64,000 bases of DNA from positions 3,410,001 through 3,474,000 of the forward strand of contig CP114179.1 of the NCBI GenBank assembly GCA_039555135.1. The letters are read 5' to 3'. The notes beneath the pieces are model-generated. The model was not told the DNA's origin, did no database searches, and worked only from the letters and a program-made list of their open reading frames with translations. This document shows positions 18,998 to 26,566 of this stretch, one piece after another (position 1 is the first letter of the stretch; each line of letters starts with the position of its first letter). The DNA comes from Phycisphaeraceae bacterium D3-23 (GTDB lineage: Bacteria; Planctomycetota; Phycisphaerae; Phycisphaerales; Phycisphaeraceae). The position numbers were made by a program, and so were the translations under genes.

Positions 18998-20076
18998 TGA
19001 CCGAGCGCCGCAAGCTCTACCGTGAGCGCCGCCGCAACATCGCGGTGGGTGTGACGATGGTTCTGGCCTTGGCCGGGCTGGGGTTTTTGCTGTTCACGTT
19101 CGGCTACCTGCCGGGCTTTTTGCAGCGTGGCTACACGGTCACGCTGGTGCTGGATAACGCGGCGGGGCTGCACGATTCGAGCCGGGTCACACTCGCGGGG
19201 CTCGATGTCGGGACGGTCGAGGCGGTGGAACTGGTGGCCGAGCCCGGCGAGCCGACGCGCTCGCGGGTGAAGCTGCGGATCCACGAAGAAATCGATGTGC
19301 CTGAGAACGTTGTGGTGCGGATCGAGACGCCACTGTTCGGTGGCGGGCCGGTCATTGCGCTGATGCCGAGCGGGCCCACCACGCAGCTGCTGACGAAGGA
19401 CGGATCGGCCGAGCTTGCCAATGCCGAGGTGGTGTACGCCATGGTGCAGCTTGAGATCTACAACCGCGATTTGGCCGAGTTCAACGCGGCGTGGTCGGGT
19501 GTCGGTGTACAGCTGAGCGCGATGCTGGGCGACAACCCCGACCCCGATGCACCCAACTTGCCGCGCGTCGTCACGTCGCTCGAGCAGCGGCTGGCGCAGC
19601 TCGAACGCGTGCTCGACGGCGCCGAGCAGTGGACCGGCAACGCGGAGCTGCTCGATGATGTCACCCAGGCCGCGGCGAACCTCCGGACGCTTTCCGATAC
19701 GCTCGACGGCCGAGTCGCAACACTCGAAGACCGTTACCTCGCGTTGGCGGACGAGGTCTCGGCCGTCATCGACCAGGCCGGCGGGACGATCGAGCACGCC
19801 GACGCGGCGCTGTCGCGGGCGGAGCAATCGGTCGAGACACTCGAAGCCCGCCTGGTCGCGCTGGCCGACGACGCGTCGCAGACGATGTCGACAATCGATG
19901 CGCTGGTTCAGCAGGCCACCGCCGAAGACAGCACCCTCGGCCTCCTGCTCAACGACCCGTCGCTGTACGAAAACCTCGACGACTCGGCCGAGCGCATGCA
20001 GCTCTTGATCGAAGACGCCCGGCTGCTGATCGCGAAGTGGAAGGCCGAGGGCTTGCCGCTGAATGTGTTTGACTAA
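18997..20076 (+). CDS. mlaD: MCE/MlaD family substrate-binding protein
   Basis: The 359-residue protein has an N-terminal basic stretch, one membrane helix (about 15-35), and an MCE domain (about 45-120) with the family pattern LDNAAGLHDSSRVTLAGLDVG and IETPLFGGGPVI. The rest (about 150-345) is helical with heptad-like repeats, as in MlaD/PqiB-type proteins that form rings or needles carrying lipids through the periplasm. A GTG at 18994 lies one codon upstream. It ends in a short LNVFD and is followed by a REP-like palindrome. Confidence 0.9.
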   Translation: MTERRKLYRERRRNIAVGVTMVLALAGLGFLLFTFGYLPGFLQRGYTVTLVLDNAAGLHDSSRVTLAGLDVGTVEAVELVAEPGEPTRSRVKLRIHEEIDVPENVVVRIETPLFGGGPVIALMPSGPTTQLLTKDGSAELANAEVVYAMVQLEIYNRDLAEFNAAWSGVGVQLSAMLGDNPDPDAPNLPRVVTSLEQRLAQLERVLDGAEQWTGNAELLDDVTQAAANLRTLSDTLDGRVATLEDRYLALADEVSAVIDQAGGTIEHADAALSRAEQSVETLEARLVALADDASQTMSTIDALVQQATAEDSTLGLLLNDPSLYENLDDSAERMQLLIEDARLLIAKWKAEGLPLNVFD

Positions 20077-20099
20077 GGGCGTTGACGAGCAGTTTGAGT

Positions 20100-20165
20100 A
20101 GCCGGCGGCTTACGGACGCCGGACTCGGGCCGTACGATTGTTCCGGCGTCTGTAGGCCGCCGGCT
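20100..20165. repeat. REP-like palindrome after mlaD
   Basis: Two 24-base arms (about 20100-20123 and 20142-20165) beginning AGCCGGCGGC form an inverted repeat with two mismatches around an 18-base loop. It separates mlaD from the mutase homologue and may end the mla transcript. Confidence 0.8.
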
Positions 20166-20190
20166 GTTCAAGCGTCCTTTTGCGTGGGCG

Positions 20191-21465
20191 ATGCCGAACA
20201 TGAAGTATGCGATTGTCATCCTCGGCGGGGCGGCCGACGAGCCCCAGCCGGCGCTCGACGGCGCAACGCCGCTCGTGCGTGCGCACACCCCCGCGCTCGA
20301 CCGCTTAGCGGAGTCCGCGCGATTGGGGCAGGCGCGGTTCCTACCCGCGCAAGCGACCCCGCTCGTCCCGCCGGGCCCGGACGCGGCGCTGCTCTCGCTG
20401 CTGGGGTACAACCCTGCGCGTCGATACCCGGGCCATGGGCCGCTCAACGCGTTGGGGCAGGGCCTCACACCCGACCAAGACGACTGGGTGTTCAACCTGT
20501 CGCTGCTGTCGGTCATCGACGGCGTCGCGCAGCCGACTGCGGGCGTGGCGGTGCCCGCCGGCGAAGCGGAGGCGCTGGTGCGTGGCCTGCTCGAACACCT
20601 GGACCTTCAAGGCGCGGCCGTGCATGCCGCACGCACCTCGCAGGACAGCGCACCGGTGCATCTCTTGATCGACCCAGCCACACTCCCGAACGGCGCGACT
20701 CCGCGCGACTGGTCCGAGGTCGTGACGCAAAGGCCTGACGACCTCGCGGGCCAGCCGCTACGCAAGGCGATGCCAGTCGGCGGTGTTGCGGGCGAACAGC
20801 TGCAGCACATGATCGAGCAGGCCGCGGCCTACCTCGCGCAGCACGAGCTAAACCAGGCCCGTGCAGAGATGGGCGAGCCCGCCGTCACACACCTCTGGCC
20901 TTGGGGCCAGGGCAGATTGCTGCCACCGGGCGGTCGTCCGCTCAAGCCGTGGCGCGACAAGTTCAAGGTCTCGGCGGCGGTCGTCTCGCACGACCCCGCG
21001 ATGCGCGGGGTGGCGAAGCTGGCCGGGCTTGATGCGGTGGCGCCGGCGTTGGGTGAGAGTGATGAAGTAACACTCGACCTTCTGTACGAAGCGTGGCACG
21101 ACGCGTTGGAAACACACGACCTGGTCATCGTGCATACCGATGCGCCACAGCGCGCCGCAATGCGCGGGGGGCCGCGTGACAAGACTGACGCGATCCAGCG
21201 GGCCGACACCCATCTGGTTGCGCCGATCCATGCGTCGTTAGGATCGAGCGGCCAGCCGTACCGCCTGCTCGTGACCCCGCTGCACGCGACGCACGCCCAG
21301 GCCCAGCGCGAGCGTCATGATGCCGTGCCGTTTCTGCTGGCGGGTGAGAAGATTTCCAGCGTCGTCGCCCGGCCGATGACGGAGTCGGCCGCGATGGAGG
21401 CGGACCTCCAGGTGCCGTTCGGCCACGAAATGATGGAATTCTTCCAGCGGGGCGGGATACGGTGA
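20191..21465 (+). CDS. ApgM-like phosphoglycerate mutase homologue lacking active-site residues
   Basis: The 424-residue protein has the overall ApgM build: start KYAIVILGGAADEP, LLSLLGYNPARRYPGHGPLN, and the closing VPFLLAG. The alkaline-phosphatase-superfamily metal and phosphate ligands appear lost: the family DG of the first motif reads GG, the Ser of PGSD is Pro 63 (PPGPDAALLS), the EAPDEAGH box reads TDAPQRAAM, and TPDH reads TPLH. It may be a pseudoenzyme or bind another ligand. ATG 20191 or 20200 are both possible starts, and neither has a clear ribosome site. It follows the REP element after mlaD. Confidence 0.8.
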   Translation: MPNMKYAIVILGGAADEPQPALDGATPLVRAHTPALDRLAESARLGQARFLPAQATPLVPPGPDAALLSLLGYNPARRYPGHGPLNALGQGLTPDQDDWVFNLSLLSVIDGVAQPTAGVAVPAGEAEALVRGLLEHLDLQGAAVHAARTSQDSAPVHLLIDPATLPNGATPRDWSEVVTQRPDDLAGQPLRKAMPVGGVAGEQLQHMIEQAAAYLAQHELNQARAEMGEPAVTHLWPWGQGRLLPPGGRPLKPWRDKFKVSAAVVSHDPAMRGVAKLAGLDAVAPALGESDEVTLDLLYEAWHDALETHDLVIVHTDAPQRAAMRGGPRDKTDAIQRADTHLVAPIHASLGSSGQPYRLLVTPLHATHAQAQRERHDAVPFLLAGEKISSVVARPMTESAAMEADLQVPFGHEMMEFFQRGGIR

Positions 21466-21576
21466 ATCGGCCGGGAAAGAAGGGGTAGGGATGTAACTTC
21501 CGCGTTTTGCGTGGGTCCATCCATACACCGGTATCATCGCACTCACTTGCCATCGACCCCAGCCAGGAGACCCGCC

Positions 21577-22968
21577 ATGACCACGAAGAAATCGACCAAC
21601 GCAGCACGCACCGGCATCACCCGCCGCGAAGCCCTCGCCACCGGCTCCCTCGCCGCACTCGCGATGATCGCGCCCACCTCCTACGCCTGGGCCCAGGGCG
21701 GCAGCGATAAGCTCAACCTCGGCCTCATCGGCGTCGGCGGCCGAGGCGGCGCAAACATGGGCGGCGTCCGCAGCGAAAACATCATCGCACTGTGCGACAC
21801 CAACCCCGAGCCGCTCAACGCCGCGCTCTCCCGCTTCCCGGATGCCGACGCCTATTCCGACTGGCGCGAGCTCTTAGAGAACGACGCCCTCGACGGCGTC
21901 GTCGTCTCCACCGCCGACCACCACCACGCCCTCGCCGCCGTCGCCGCGATGCGCAAGGGGCTCCACGTCTACTGCGAAAAGCCACTGGGCCACACGCCCT
22001 ACGAGGCCCGCGTGATGCAGGACGTCTACAACGCCCGCCGCGATCAGATCGCGACACAGATGGGCACCCAGATCCACGCCACCGGCAACTACCGCCGCGC
22101 CGTCGAGCTCGTCCAGCATGGCGCCGTCGGCAATGTCAAAGAAGCACACGTCTGGTGCAGCCGATCCATCCGCGAGGTCAACCCCGTCGTCCTCCCAGAA
22201 CAACAAATCCCCGACGGCTTCGACTGGAACGCCTGGCTCGGCCCCGCGCCCGACCGCGCCTACCACAACGACTACTGGCACGGCGGCAACCTCAACTGGA
22301 ACCGCCGATGGGACTTCGGCAACGGCGTCCTCGGCGACATGGGCTCCCACCTCATCGACCTCGCCTACTGGGCACTCGAACTCGACCGCCCAACCTCCGT
22401 CGAATCCGTCGGCCCCGACCCCGACGAACACGCCTGCCCACCCTGGCAACAAGTCACCTGGGAACACCCCTCGCGCGGCGACGCTCCGCACCAGTCCGCC
22501 TGCAAGGTCGTCTGGTACCACGGCGGCGAAGGCATGCAGCGACGCGCCGAGTACCTTCAACCCATGGTCGGCGACGACACCAACATCAACGGCTGGGGCA
22601 TCGGCGTCGCCTTCGTCGGCGACTCCGGCAAGGTCCTCACCGCCGACTACGGCAAGATCGTCCTCAGCCCTTCCGCCGACTTCGAAGACTACGCCCGCCC
22701 CGAACAGACCATCCCCGACTCGGCCGGCCACTACAACGAGTGGCTCAATGCCTGCAAGGGCGGCGACAACTCCTTGTGCAACTTCGACTACTCGGGCAAA
22801 CTCATCGAGCACAACCTCCTGGGCAACGCCGCCCACCGCGCCAACGCCGGCAAACTCGACTGGGACGCCGAGCGTTTCACTTTCACCAACGCCCCGGCCG
22901 CCAATCAATTCCTCACCAAGACCTACCGCGACGGCTGGGAACTCCAGACCGACGCCGCGCAGAACTAA
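21577..22968 (+). CDS. Tat-exported Gfo/Idh/MocA family oxidoreductase
   Basis: The 463-residue protein starts with a twin-arginine signal (TGITRREALATGSLAAL, Ala-rich, cleavage near YAWAQ) and then an NAD(P)-binding fold, LGLIGVGGRGGAN. EKPLGHTPYEARVM carries the family EKP motif, and the C-terminal domain has WNRRWDFGNGVLGDMGSHLID. Planctomycetes have dozens of such exported dehydrogenases, usually linked to sugar or polyol oxidation. ATG 21577 is preceded by AGGAGA six bases upstream, so longer frames are unlikely. The DUF1080 gene 223 bases downstream is a frequent partner. Confidence 0.94.
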   Translation: MTTKKSTNAARTGITRREALATGSLAALAMIAPTSYAWAQGGSDKLNLGLIGVGGRGGANMGGVRSENIIALCDTNPEPLNAALSRFPDADAYSDWRELLENDALDGVVVSTADHHHALAAVAAMRKGLHVYCEKPLGHTPYEARVMQDVYNARRDQIATQMGTQIHATGNYRRAVELVQHGAVGNVKEAHVWCSRSIREVNPVVLPEQQIPDGFDWNAWLGPAPDRAYHNDYWHGGNLNWNRRWDFGNGVLGDMGSHLIDLAYWALELDRPTSVESVGPDPDEHACPPWQQVTWEHPSRGDAPHQSACKVVWYHGGEGMQRRAEYLQPMVGDDTNINGWGIGVAFVGDSGKVLTADYGKIVLSPSADFEDYARPEQTIPDSAGHYNEWLNACKGGDNSLCNFDYSGKLIEHNLLGNAAHRANAGKLDWDAERFTFTNAPAANQFLTKTYRDGWELQTDAAQN

Positions 22969-22990
22969 CCCCTCCCGGACGCACCCACCT

Positions 22991-23129
22991 CCTCCGCCCG
23001 GCGGAGGTCGCTTCAGCGGCCGTCTCCCCCTCCCCCAATAGCCGCACCGCTACGCGGTGCCGGAACCTGACGATGACATCACGCCCACCTGTATAGACAA
23101 CCTGCCCCCCCAGCGTCGCGTAGCGACGC
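22991..23129. other. Intergenic run of three hairpins
   Basis: Three perfect short hairpins lie between the oxidoreductase and DUF1080 genes: CCTCCGCCCGGCGGAGG at 22991-23007, GCACCGCTACGCGGTGC at 23044-23060, and GCGTCGCGTAGCGACGC at 23113-23129. No U run follows, so they are more likely mRNA-stabilising or REP-like than terminators. Confidence 0.55.
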
Positions 23130-23190
23130 GGCTATTCCCCCTCGCTAGTACCACGCAACAGCAGCCCACCCATTGAGAAAGAACAACACC

Positions 23191-24000
23191 ATGCCCAACG
23201 ACCCAACCAACCCCCTCACCCGCCGCACCCTCCTCTCCACCGCAACCCTCTCCACCCTCGCCCTCGCCGGCGCCGCCATCCCCAGCCCCCGAGCCCTCGC
23301 GCAAGACGGCCACGACCACGATCACGACCACGGCGATCACGACCACGGCCCCGCCGGCCCCGAAGGCCCACACGCATTCGTCGACGGCACCGGCCACGGC
23401 TGGCGCGCCCTCACCGAAGAAGACTTCACCAACGTCAATTGCGCGGACGACACCTGGGCCTGGCGCGACGGCATCCTCTACTGCACCGGCCGACCCACCG
23501 GCGTCCTCCGCTCAACGCAGACCTACACCAACTTCGAGATCGTCCTCGAATGGAACCACCGCCGCGAGGGCGGCAACAGTGGGCTGTTCGTCTGGACCCC
23601 CGAAGACGTCATCGAACGCATGACCGCCGACCCCAAGCCCGGCCTCCCCACCGGCATCGAGGTCCAGATCCTCGACCCCGGCTACAACCCCGCCCAACAA
23701 GGCACCTGGTTCACCTCCCACGGCGACGTCTTCCCCGTCGGCCAACGCATGACCCCCTTCCCGCCCCTCTCCAACAACGGCCAGGGCCCACGCTCGTTCC
23801 CCTCCGAAGACCGCGTCAAAGACCACGGCCACTGGAACCACTACTACGTCCGAGCCATCAACGGCGAAATCCGCCTCTGGGTCAACGGCAAAGAAGTCTC
23901 CGGCGGCAACGAATGCTCCACCACCTCCGGCTACATCTGCCTCGAATCCGAAGGAGCCCCCATCGAGTTCCGAAACCTCCGACTCCGTGAGTTGGCTTAG
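23191..24000 (+). CDS. Tat-exported DUF1080 (3-keto-disaccharide hydrolase) domain protein
   Basis: The 269-residue protein opens with a Tat signal (RRTLLSTATLSTLALAG), then a His/Asp-rich stretch (HDHDHDHGDHDHG) that could bind metal, and a DUF1080 beta-sandwich. Family marks are NFEIVLEWNHRREGGNSGLF, TGIEVQILD and HWNHYYVRAINGEIRLWVNG. The domain has been tied to 3-keto-glycoside hydrolysis, which would pair with the Gfo/Idh/MocA oxidoreductase upstream as an oxidise-then-cleave system; that link is inference. An in-frame TTG at 23173 could add six residues. A copy of its last 85 bases recurs at 25079-25163. Confidence 0.9.
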   Translation: MPNDPTNPLTRRTLLSTATLSTLALAGAAIPSPRALAQDGHDHDHDHGDHDHGPAGPEGPHAFVDGTGHGWRALTEEDFTNVNCADDTWAWRDGILYCTGRPTGVLRSTQTYTNFEIVLEWNHRREGGNSGLFVWTPEDVIERMTADPKPGLPTGIEVQILDPGYNPAQQGTWFTSHGDVFPVGQRMTPFPPLSNNGQGPRSFPSEDRVKDHGHWNHYYVRAINGEIRLWVNGKEVSGGNECSTTSGYICLESEGAPIEFRNLRLRELA

Positions 24001-24114
24001 ACGTGCGGCTAGTGGCCAGGTGGAGCGAAACCACGAGTGCCCTCGCGGATCGAGCCCGCAGTGTCTTGATATGCGCTTGGACAGCGACATGCCCAAAGTC
24101 GTCCCGTTCCGGGG

Positions 24115-24270
24115 CGCTCGCGGACTCGACCCCCCGGTGCGCCGGCGAGATCAAGGTCGGCTACCGGAGATAAACGCTCGGAGCGAAACGGCCGCGCCCA
24201 GCGGGGCGTTCAAGCTCGCGCTGAGGTATCGGCGGTGCCTGGTCCCAGTGAGCGGGTTCTACGATACGTC
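24115..24270 (+). pseudogene. Remnant of an SRAP (YedK/HMCES-like) peptidase gene
   Basis: One frame reads EINARSETAAPSGAFKLALR then YRRCLVPVSGFYD, the central INAR-ET and RCLVP-GFYE motifs of SOS response-associated peptidases, which form crosslinks with abasic DNA. The essential N-terminal Met-Cys-Gly and the rest of the domain are absent on both sides, and the 3' side runs straight into the convergent lipoprotein gene. It is a truncated fossil. Confidence 0.65.
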
Positions 24271-24696
24271 TCAAAAGCCAAGCATCAACTCTTCATCAAC
24301 CACTTCCTCCGGCGTTTTAGTCGTCAACACCAATCGTCTCGACGAAGGATCAAAGCTGATCACCTCAAAGTCGAAATGCATCCGCTCGGCCTTAGGGCGT
24401 TCATCAAACAAAAAATATGCCAGGCTCGTGATCTTGTTCGTCGTGACTGAGTAACCGGCGATCATTACCCCTTCATCAACCGGCCATTGTTTCAGACGGA
24501 TATCCCGATTGCGCGATCCCATTGCTAACAGCGGTCCGCCATCGCTATACCCCCTCATGCGCTCAAGCGCGATATCAATATCAGTTCCGACACTGATCGC
24601 AGATGCATGCTGTGCTTCGAGTTCATCACCTTGACTCGAAGCACAGCCTGTCGCGAACAACACACAACCTACAATCATCAGCCCTGTCATCTTCAT
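24271..24696 (-). CDS. Small putative lipoprotein
   Basis: The 141-residue product has a lipoprotein signal (MKMTGLMIVGCVLFATGCAS, with Cys 18 as the lipid anchor) and a mature domain of about 120 residues with no motif I recognise. Its base composition is less GC-rich than its neighbours, which with the fragmented surroundings suggests an acquired or decaying gene. From 24697 to 24972 I see no gene, only a short GC-rich palindromic scrap near 24890. Confidence 0.55.
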   Translation of the reverse strand: MKMTGLMIVGCVLFATGCASSQGDELEAQHASAISVGTDIDIALERMRGYSDGGPLLAMGSRNRDIRLKQWPVDEGVMIAGYSVTTNKITSLAYFLFDERPKAERMHFDFEVISFDPSSRRLVLTTKTPEEVVDEELMLGF

Positions 24697-24972
24697 CTGT
24701 AATCACCGATCTGACATTTCCATTTGGTACACCCGGCGAAGCGCCTGGGATGAGTTCGGACTAAGTTTACCACGCAATCCTGTCGAACCGAACCCTCGCT
24801 TTGCCAAATCGCTGTGATTGCGGGGCGATGAGCGTGTCTGATGGCTATTTTTTAAAGCGAATGAGGCTGGTTGACTGCAATGCGTCGGCTGCTAACCGGG
24901 GTGAAGCGAGTCCGCGAGTGACCCGCCGGAAACAACCGTTAGATGAATCAAAATCTGCGTTGATCTGCGTCC

Positions 24973-25087
24973 ATCTGCGGCTAAAAACACTCCCTCCCTC
25001 CGCGCCCTCCGCGCCTCTGCGGTGCAACCCCTCCCCCTACGCCGCATCCAACCGCCGGGCCTCGCCTTCCCTCGCCGGCTCCACCAC
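24973..25087. repeat. Direct repeat copy A of the 25895-25999 segment
   Basis: This segment matches 25895-25999 closely apart from small gaps. It begins with CTGCG words at 10-base spacing, continues with CCGCG words, and ends with the last 14 or so codons (minus strand) of the small gene at 25948-26205. It stops at CTCCACCAC, where the duplicated DUF1080 tail begins. Confidence 0.75.
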
Positions 25088-25163
25088 CTCCGGCTACATC
25101 TGCCTCGAATCCGAAGGCGCCCCCATCGAGTTCCGAAACATCCGACTCCGCGAACTTCCCTAA
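25079..25163 (+). pseudogene. Duplicated 3' tail of the DUF1080 gene
   Basis: These 85 bases repeat 23916-24000 with scattered substitutions, reading TTSGYICLESEGAPIEFRN and ending RELP plus stop. There is no start or upstream domain. The join to copy A falls on CTCCACCAC, which is present in both parents. Confidence 0.85.
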
Positions 25164-25205
25164 CCCAATAGACAGTGGGGCGGACCCCTCGCCGGCTTTC
25201 ACTCA

Positions 25206-25300
25206 GTGGGGCAGACATTCTTGTCTGCCATTCGGCGCAGCCGAACCTCCCCCCTGGTGGGATAGGCGTCCCGCCTGTCATTCGGCGAAGCCGAACCCCC
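25206..25300. repeat. Two tandem REP-like units
   Basis: Each unit is an imperfect palindrome of about 25 bases (first GTGGGGCAGACATTCTTGTC, second GGTGGGATAGGCGTCCCGCC) followed by a TTCGGC-NNA-GCCGAA hairpin. The units are in direct order, unlike the face-to-face pair at 8779-8870. Confidence 0.8.
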
Positions 25301-25313
25301 GGAAGAAAACCTC

Positions 25314-25338
25314 ACGCAAAGGCGCAAAGACGCAGAGC
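25314..25338. repeat. Solo CGCAAAG repeat end
   Basis: Three CGCAAAG/CGCAGAG words at 9-base spacing match the word family of the GxxExxY cassette ends. No partner lies nearby. Confidence 0.55.
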
Positions 25339-25381
25339 GACACTAAGATGAGTCGATCGACGACACCGTTCTTACTCCCTC

Positions 25382-25879
25382 ATGCAGATTGACCAGTCCT
25401 ATTCACGCGAGTCGCCATCCATGAAATCTAGACGGGGCAAGGTGCTGATCAAGCGCAGTCGATGGGATGCCTTTGCGCTGGTATCGCTCGCAGCATGGGG
25501 CGGACTAAGCATCTACCTCAGGCACATCGGCCAGTTCAAGGCCCCCTTGTTACTTGCCCCGCTATACGTCATCGTGCCCTGGCTTCTGTTCCGCCTGACC
25601 ACACCGCGGGAAGGCATGTACGTAAGGACGATCCGCGGAACGCCGGGCGCGGTCGTCATGTTGTGGTCTGCCGCCGTGTCGTTGGGATCGATGATAGCCC
25701 TGCTCGTGTTCGATGTCGTCGTGCTTCGTCATCCATTGAAGGCACCGCTCGAAGCGTACCACGTCCTGGTGTTTGCTCCGCCGTCCATGATCCTCTTGGC
25801 GGGCGCTGTCTGGGCTGGCAGAATCCAGAATGCAGCAGACGCGTGCGATCCGGCGGACAAAGACGAGCAAGACGCATGA
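25382..25879 (+). CDS. Hypothetical four-helix membrane protein
   Basis: The 165-residue product has about four hydrophobic helices (near residues 30-48, 54-72, 88-110 and 126-147), a basic N-terminal end and an acidic C-terminal tail (DPADKDEQDA). I recognise no family. The start could be ATG 25382 or 25421 (MKSRRGKVL); the latter puts a basic stretch directly before the first helix. It lies alone between repeat-rich segments and is less GC-biased than its neighbours. Confidence 0.5.
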   Translation: MQIDQSYSRESPSMKSRRGKVLIKRSRWDAFALVSLAAWGGLSIYLRHIGQFKAPLLLAPLYVIVPWLLFRLTTPREGMYVRTIRGTPGAVVMLWSAAVSLGSMIALLVFDVVVLRHPLKAPLEAYHVLVFAPPSMILLAGAVWAGRIQNAADACDPADKDEQDA

Positions 25880-25894
25880 GAGCCGCAGATCAAA

Positions 25895-25999
25895 TCTGCG
25901 GCTAAATGCTCCCTCCCTCCGCGCCCTCCGCGGTGCAACCCCTCCCCTTACGCCGCGTCCAACCGCCGGGCCTCGCCTTCCCTCGGCGGCTCCACCACA
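25895..25999. repeat. Direct repeat copy B (partner of 24973-25087)
   Basis: It contains the 3' end of the small gene at 25948-26205 and is therefore the likely parent copy. Confidence 0.75.
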
Positions 26000-26205
26000 C
26001 GCTCCATCGGCTTCGTCGCCTCTATTTGCCTGCGCACCGCGTACTTCTCCCTTCCGGGGGCGAGGAGCTGGGGCTGGGCCAGCACCTGCTCCAGCCAGCG
26101 GTCCTTCAGCTCCCGCGCAAACGCCTCCTGCCTCGGGTCAAACTTCTGCGCCGCACGCTTCACCGCCTTCTTCGCGGCTGGCGTAAACTCACACCCGCCG
26201 CTCAA
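25948..26205 (-). CDS. Small basic protein next to a 21-bp repeat array
   Basis: From TTG 26205 the product has 85 residues: a Lys/Arg-rich start (TPAAKKAVKRAAQKFDPRQE) followed by AFARELKDRWLEQVLAQPQ and a tail ending GEARRLDAA. The helical, strongly basic character would suit nucleic-acid binding, but I recognise no family with certainty. GGAGGA (complement of 26215-26220) supports TTG 26205 or GTG 26211. The frame stays open upstream to ATG 26394 through the 21-bp array, which would add seven-residue LPVDxxV repeats. The array thus lies directly at its 5' end and could be its control region. Confidence 0.55.
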   Translation of the reverse strand: MSGGCEFTPAAKKAVKRAAQKFDPRQEAFARELKDRWLEQVLAQPQLLAPGREKYAVRRQIEATKPMERVVEPPREGEARRLDAA

Positions 26206-26221
26206 ACCCACGAATCCTCCG

Positions 26222-26470
26222 TTAGAACGAGGTAGAACGCGGCAATAACAAGGTAGAACGCCGCAAACTACCGGTAGAACAAGACAAACTACCGGTAGAA
26301 CGTGGCAATCTACCGGTAGATCACGGCAATCTACCGGTAGAACGAGGTAATCTACCGGTAGAACACGCCGATCTACCGGTAGTTCGCGCCTCATACTGGG
26401 TAGATCGCGGCTTCAATCAATCAGATCGTGACAGAAACGAGGTGAATCACCGCCAAGACAAGGTAGGACT
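26222..26470. repeat. 21-bp periodic dyad array 1 (CTACCGGTAG)
   Basis: Six perfect CTACCGGTAG palindromes start at 26268, 26289, 26310, 26331, 26352 and 26373, exactly 21 bp apart. The right half-site GGTAG continues in the same phase at 26231, 26252, 26399 and 26462 (GGTGA at 26441), giving 12 positions with one lost. The 11-base gaps vary but often read AAC-NNGGCAAT. Two helical turns separate the sites, so they face the same side of the DNA. No gene is seen from 26471 to 26566. Confidence 0.92.
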
Positions 26471-26566
26471 CCACGAAAAGCGTGTTTACTACCTCATACG
26501 CCTGGAAGAACCCCGAACAGACGGGATCGACTAAGACAAACCAGCAAGTAGCCACCCGCCGGGCAC

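Noticed and set aside
22991-23129. Terminator cluster
   Set aside because: The three hairpins lack U runs on either strand, so they are described as structure only.
26222-26470. CRISPR array
   Set aside because: Repeats are 10-base palindromes at 21-bp period with 11-base related gaps, not 24-45-base repeats with unique spacers, and no cas gene is present.
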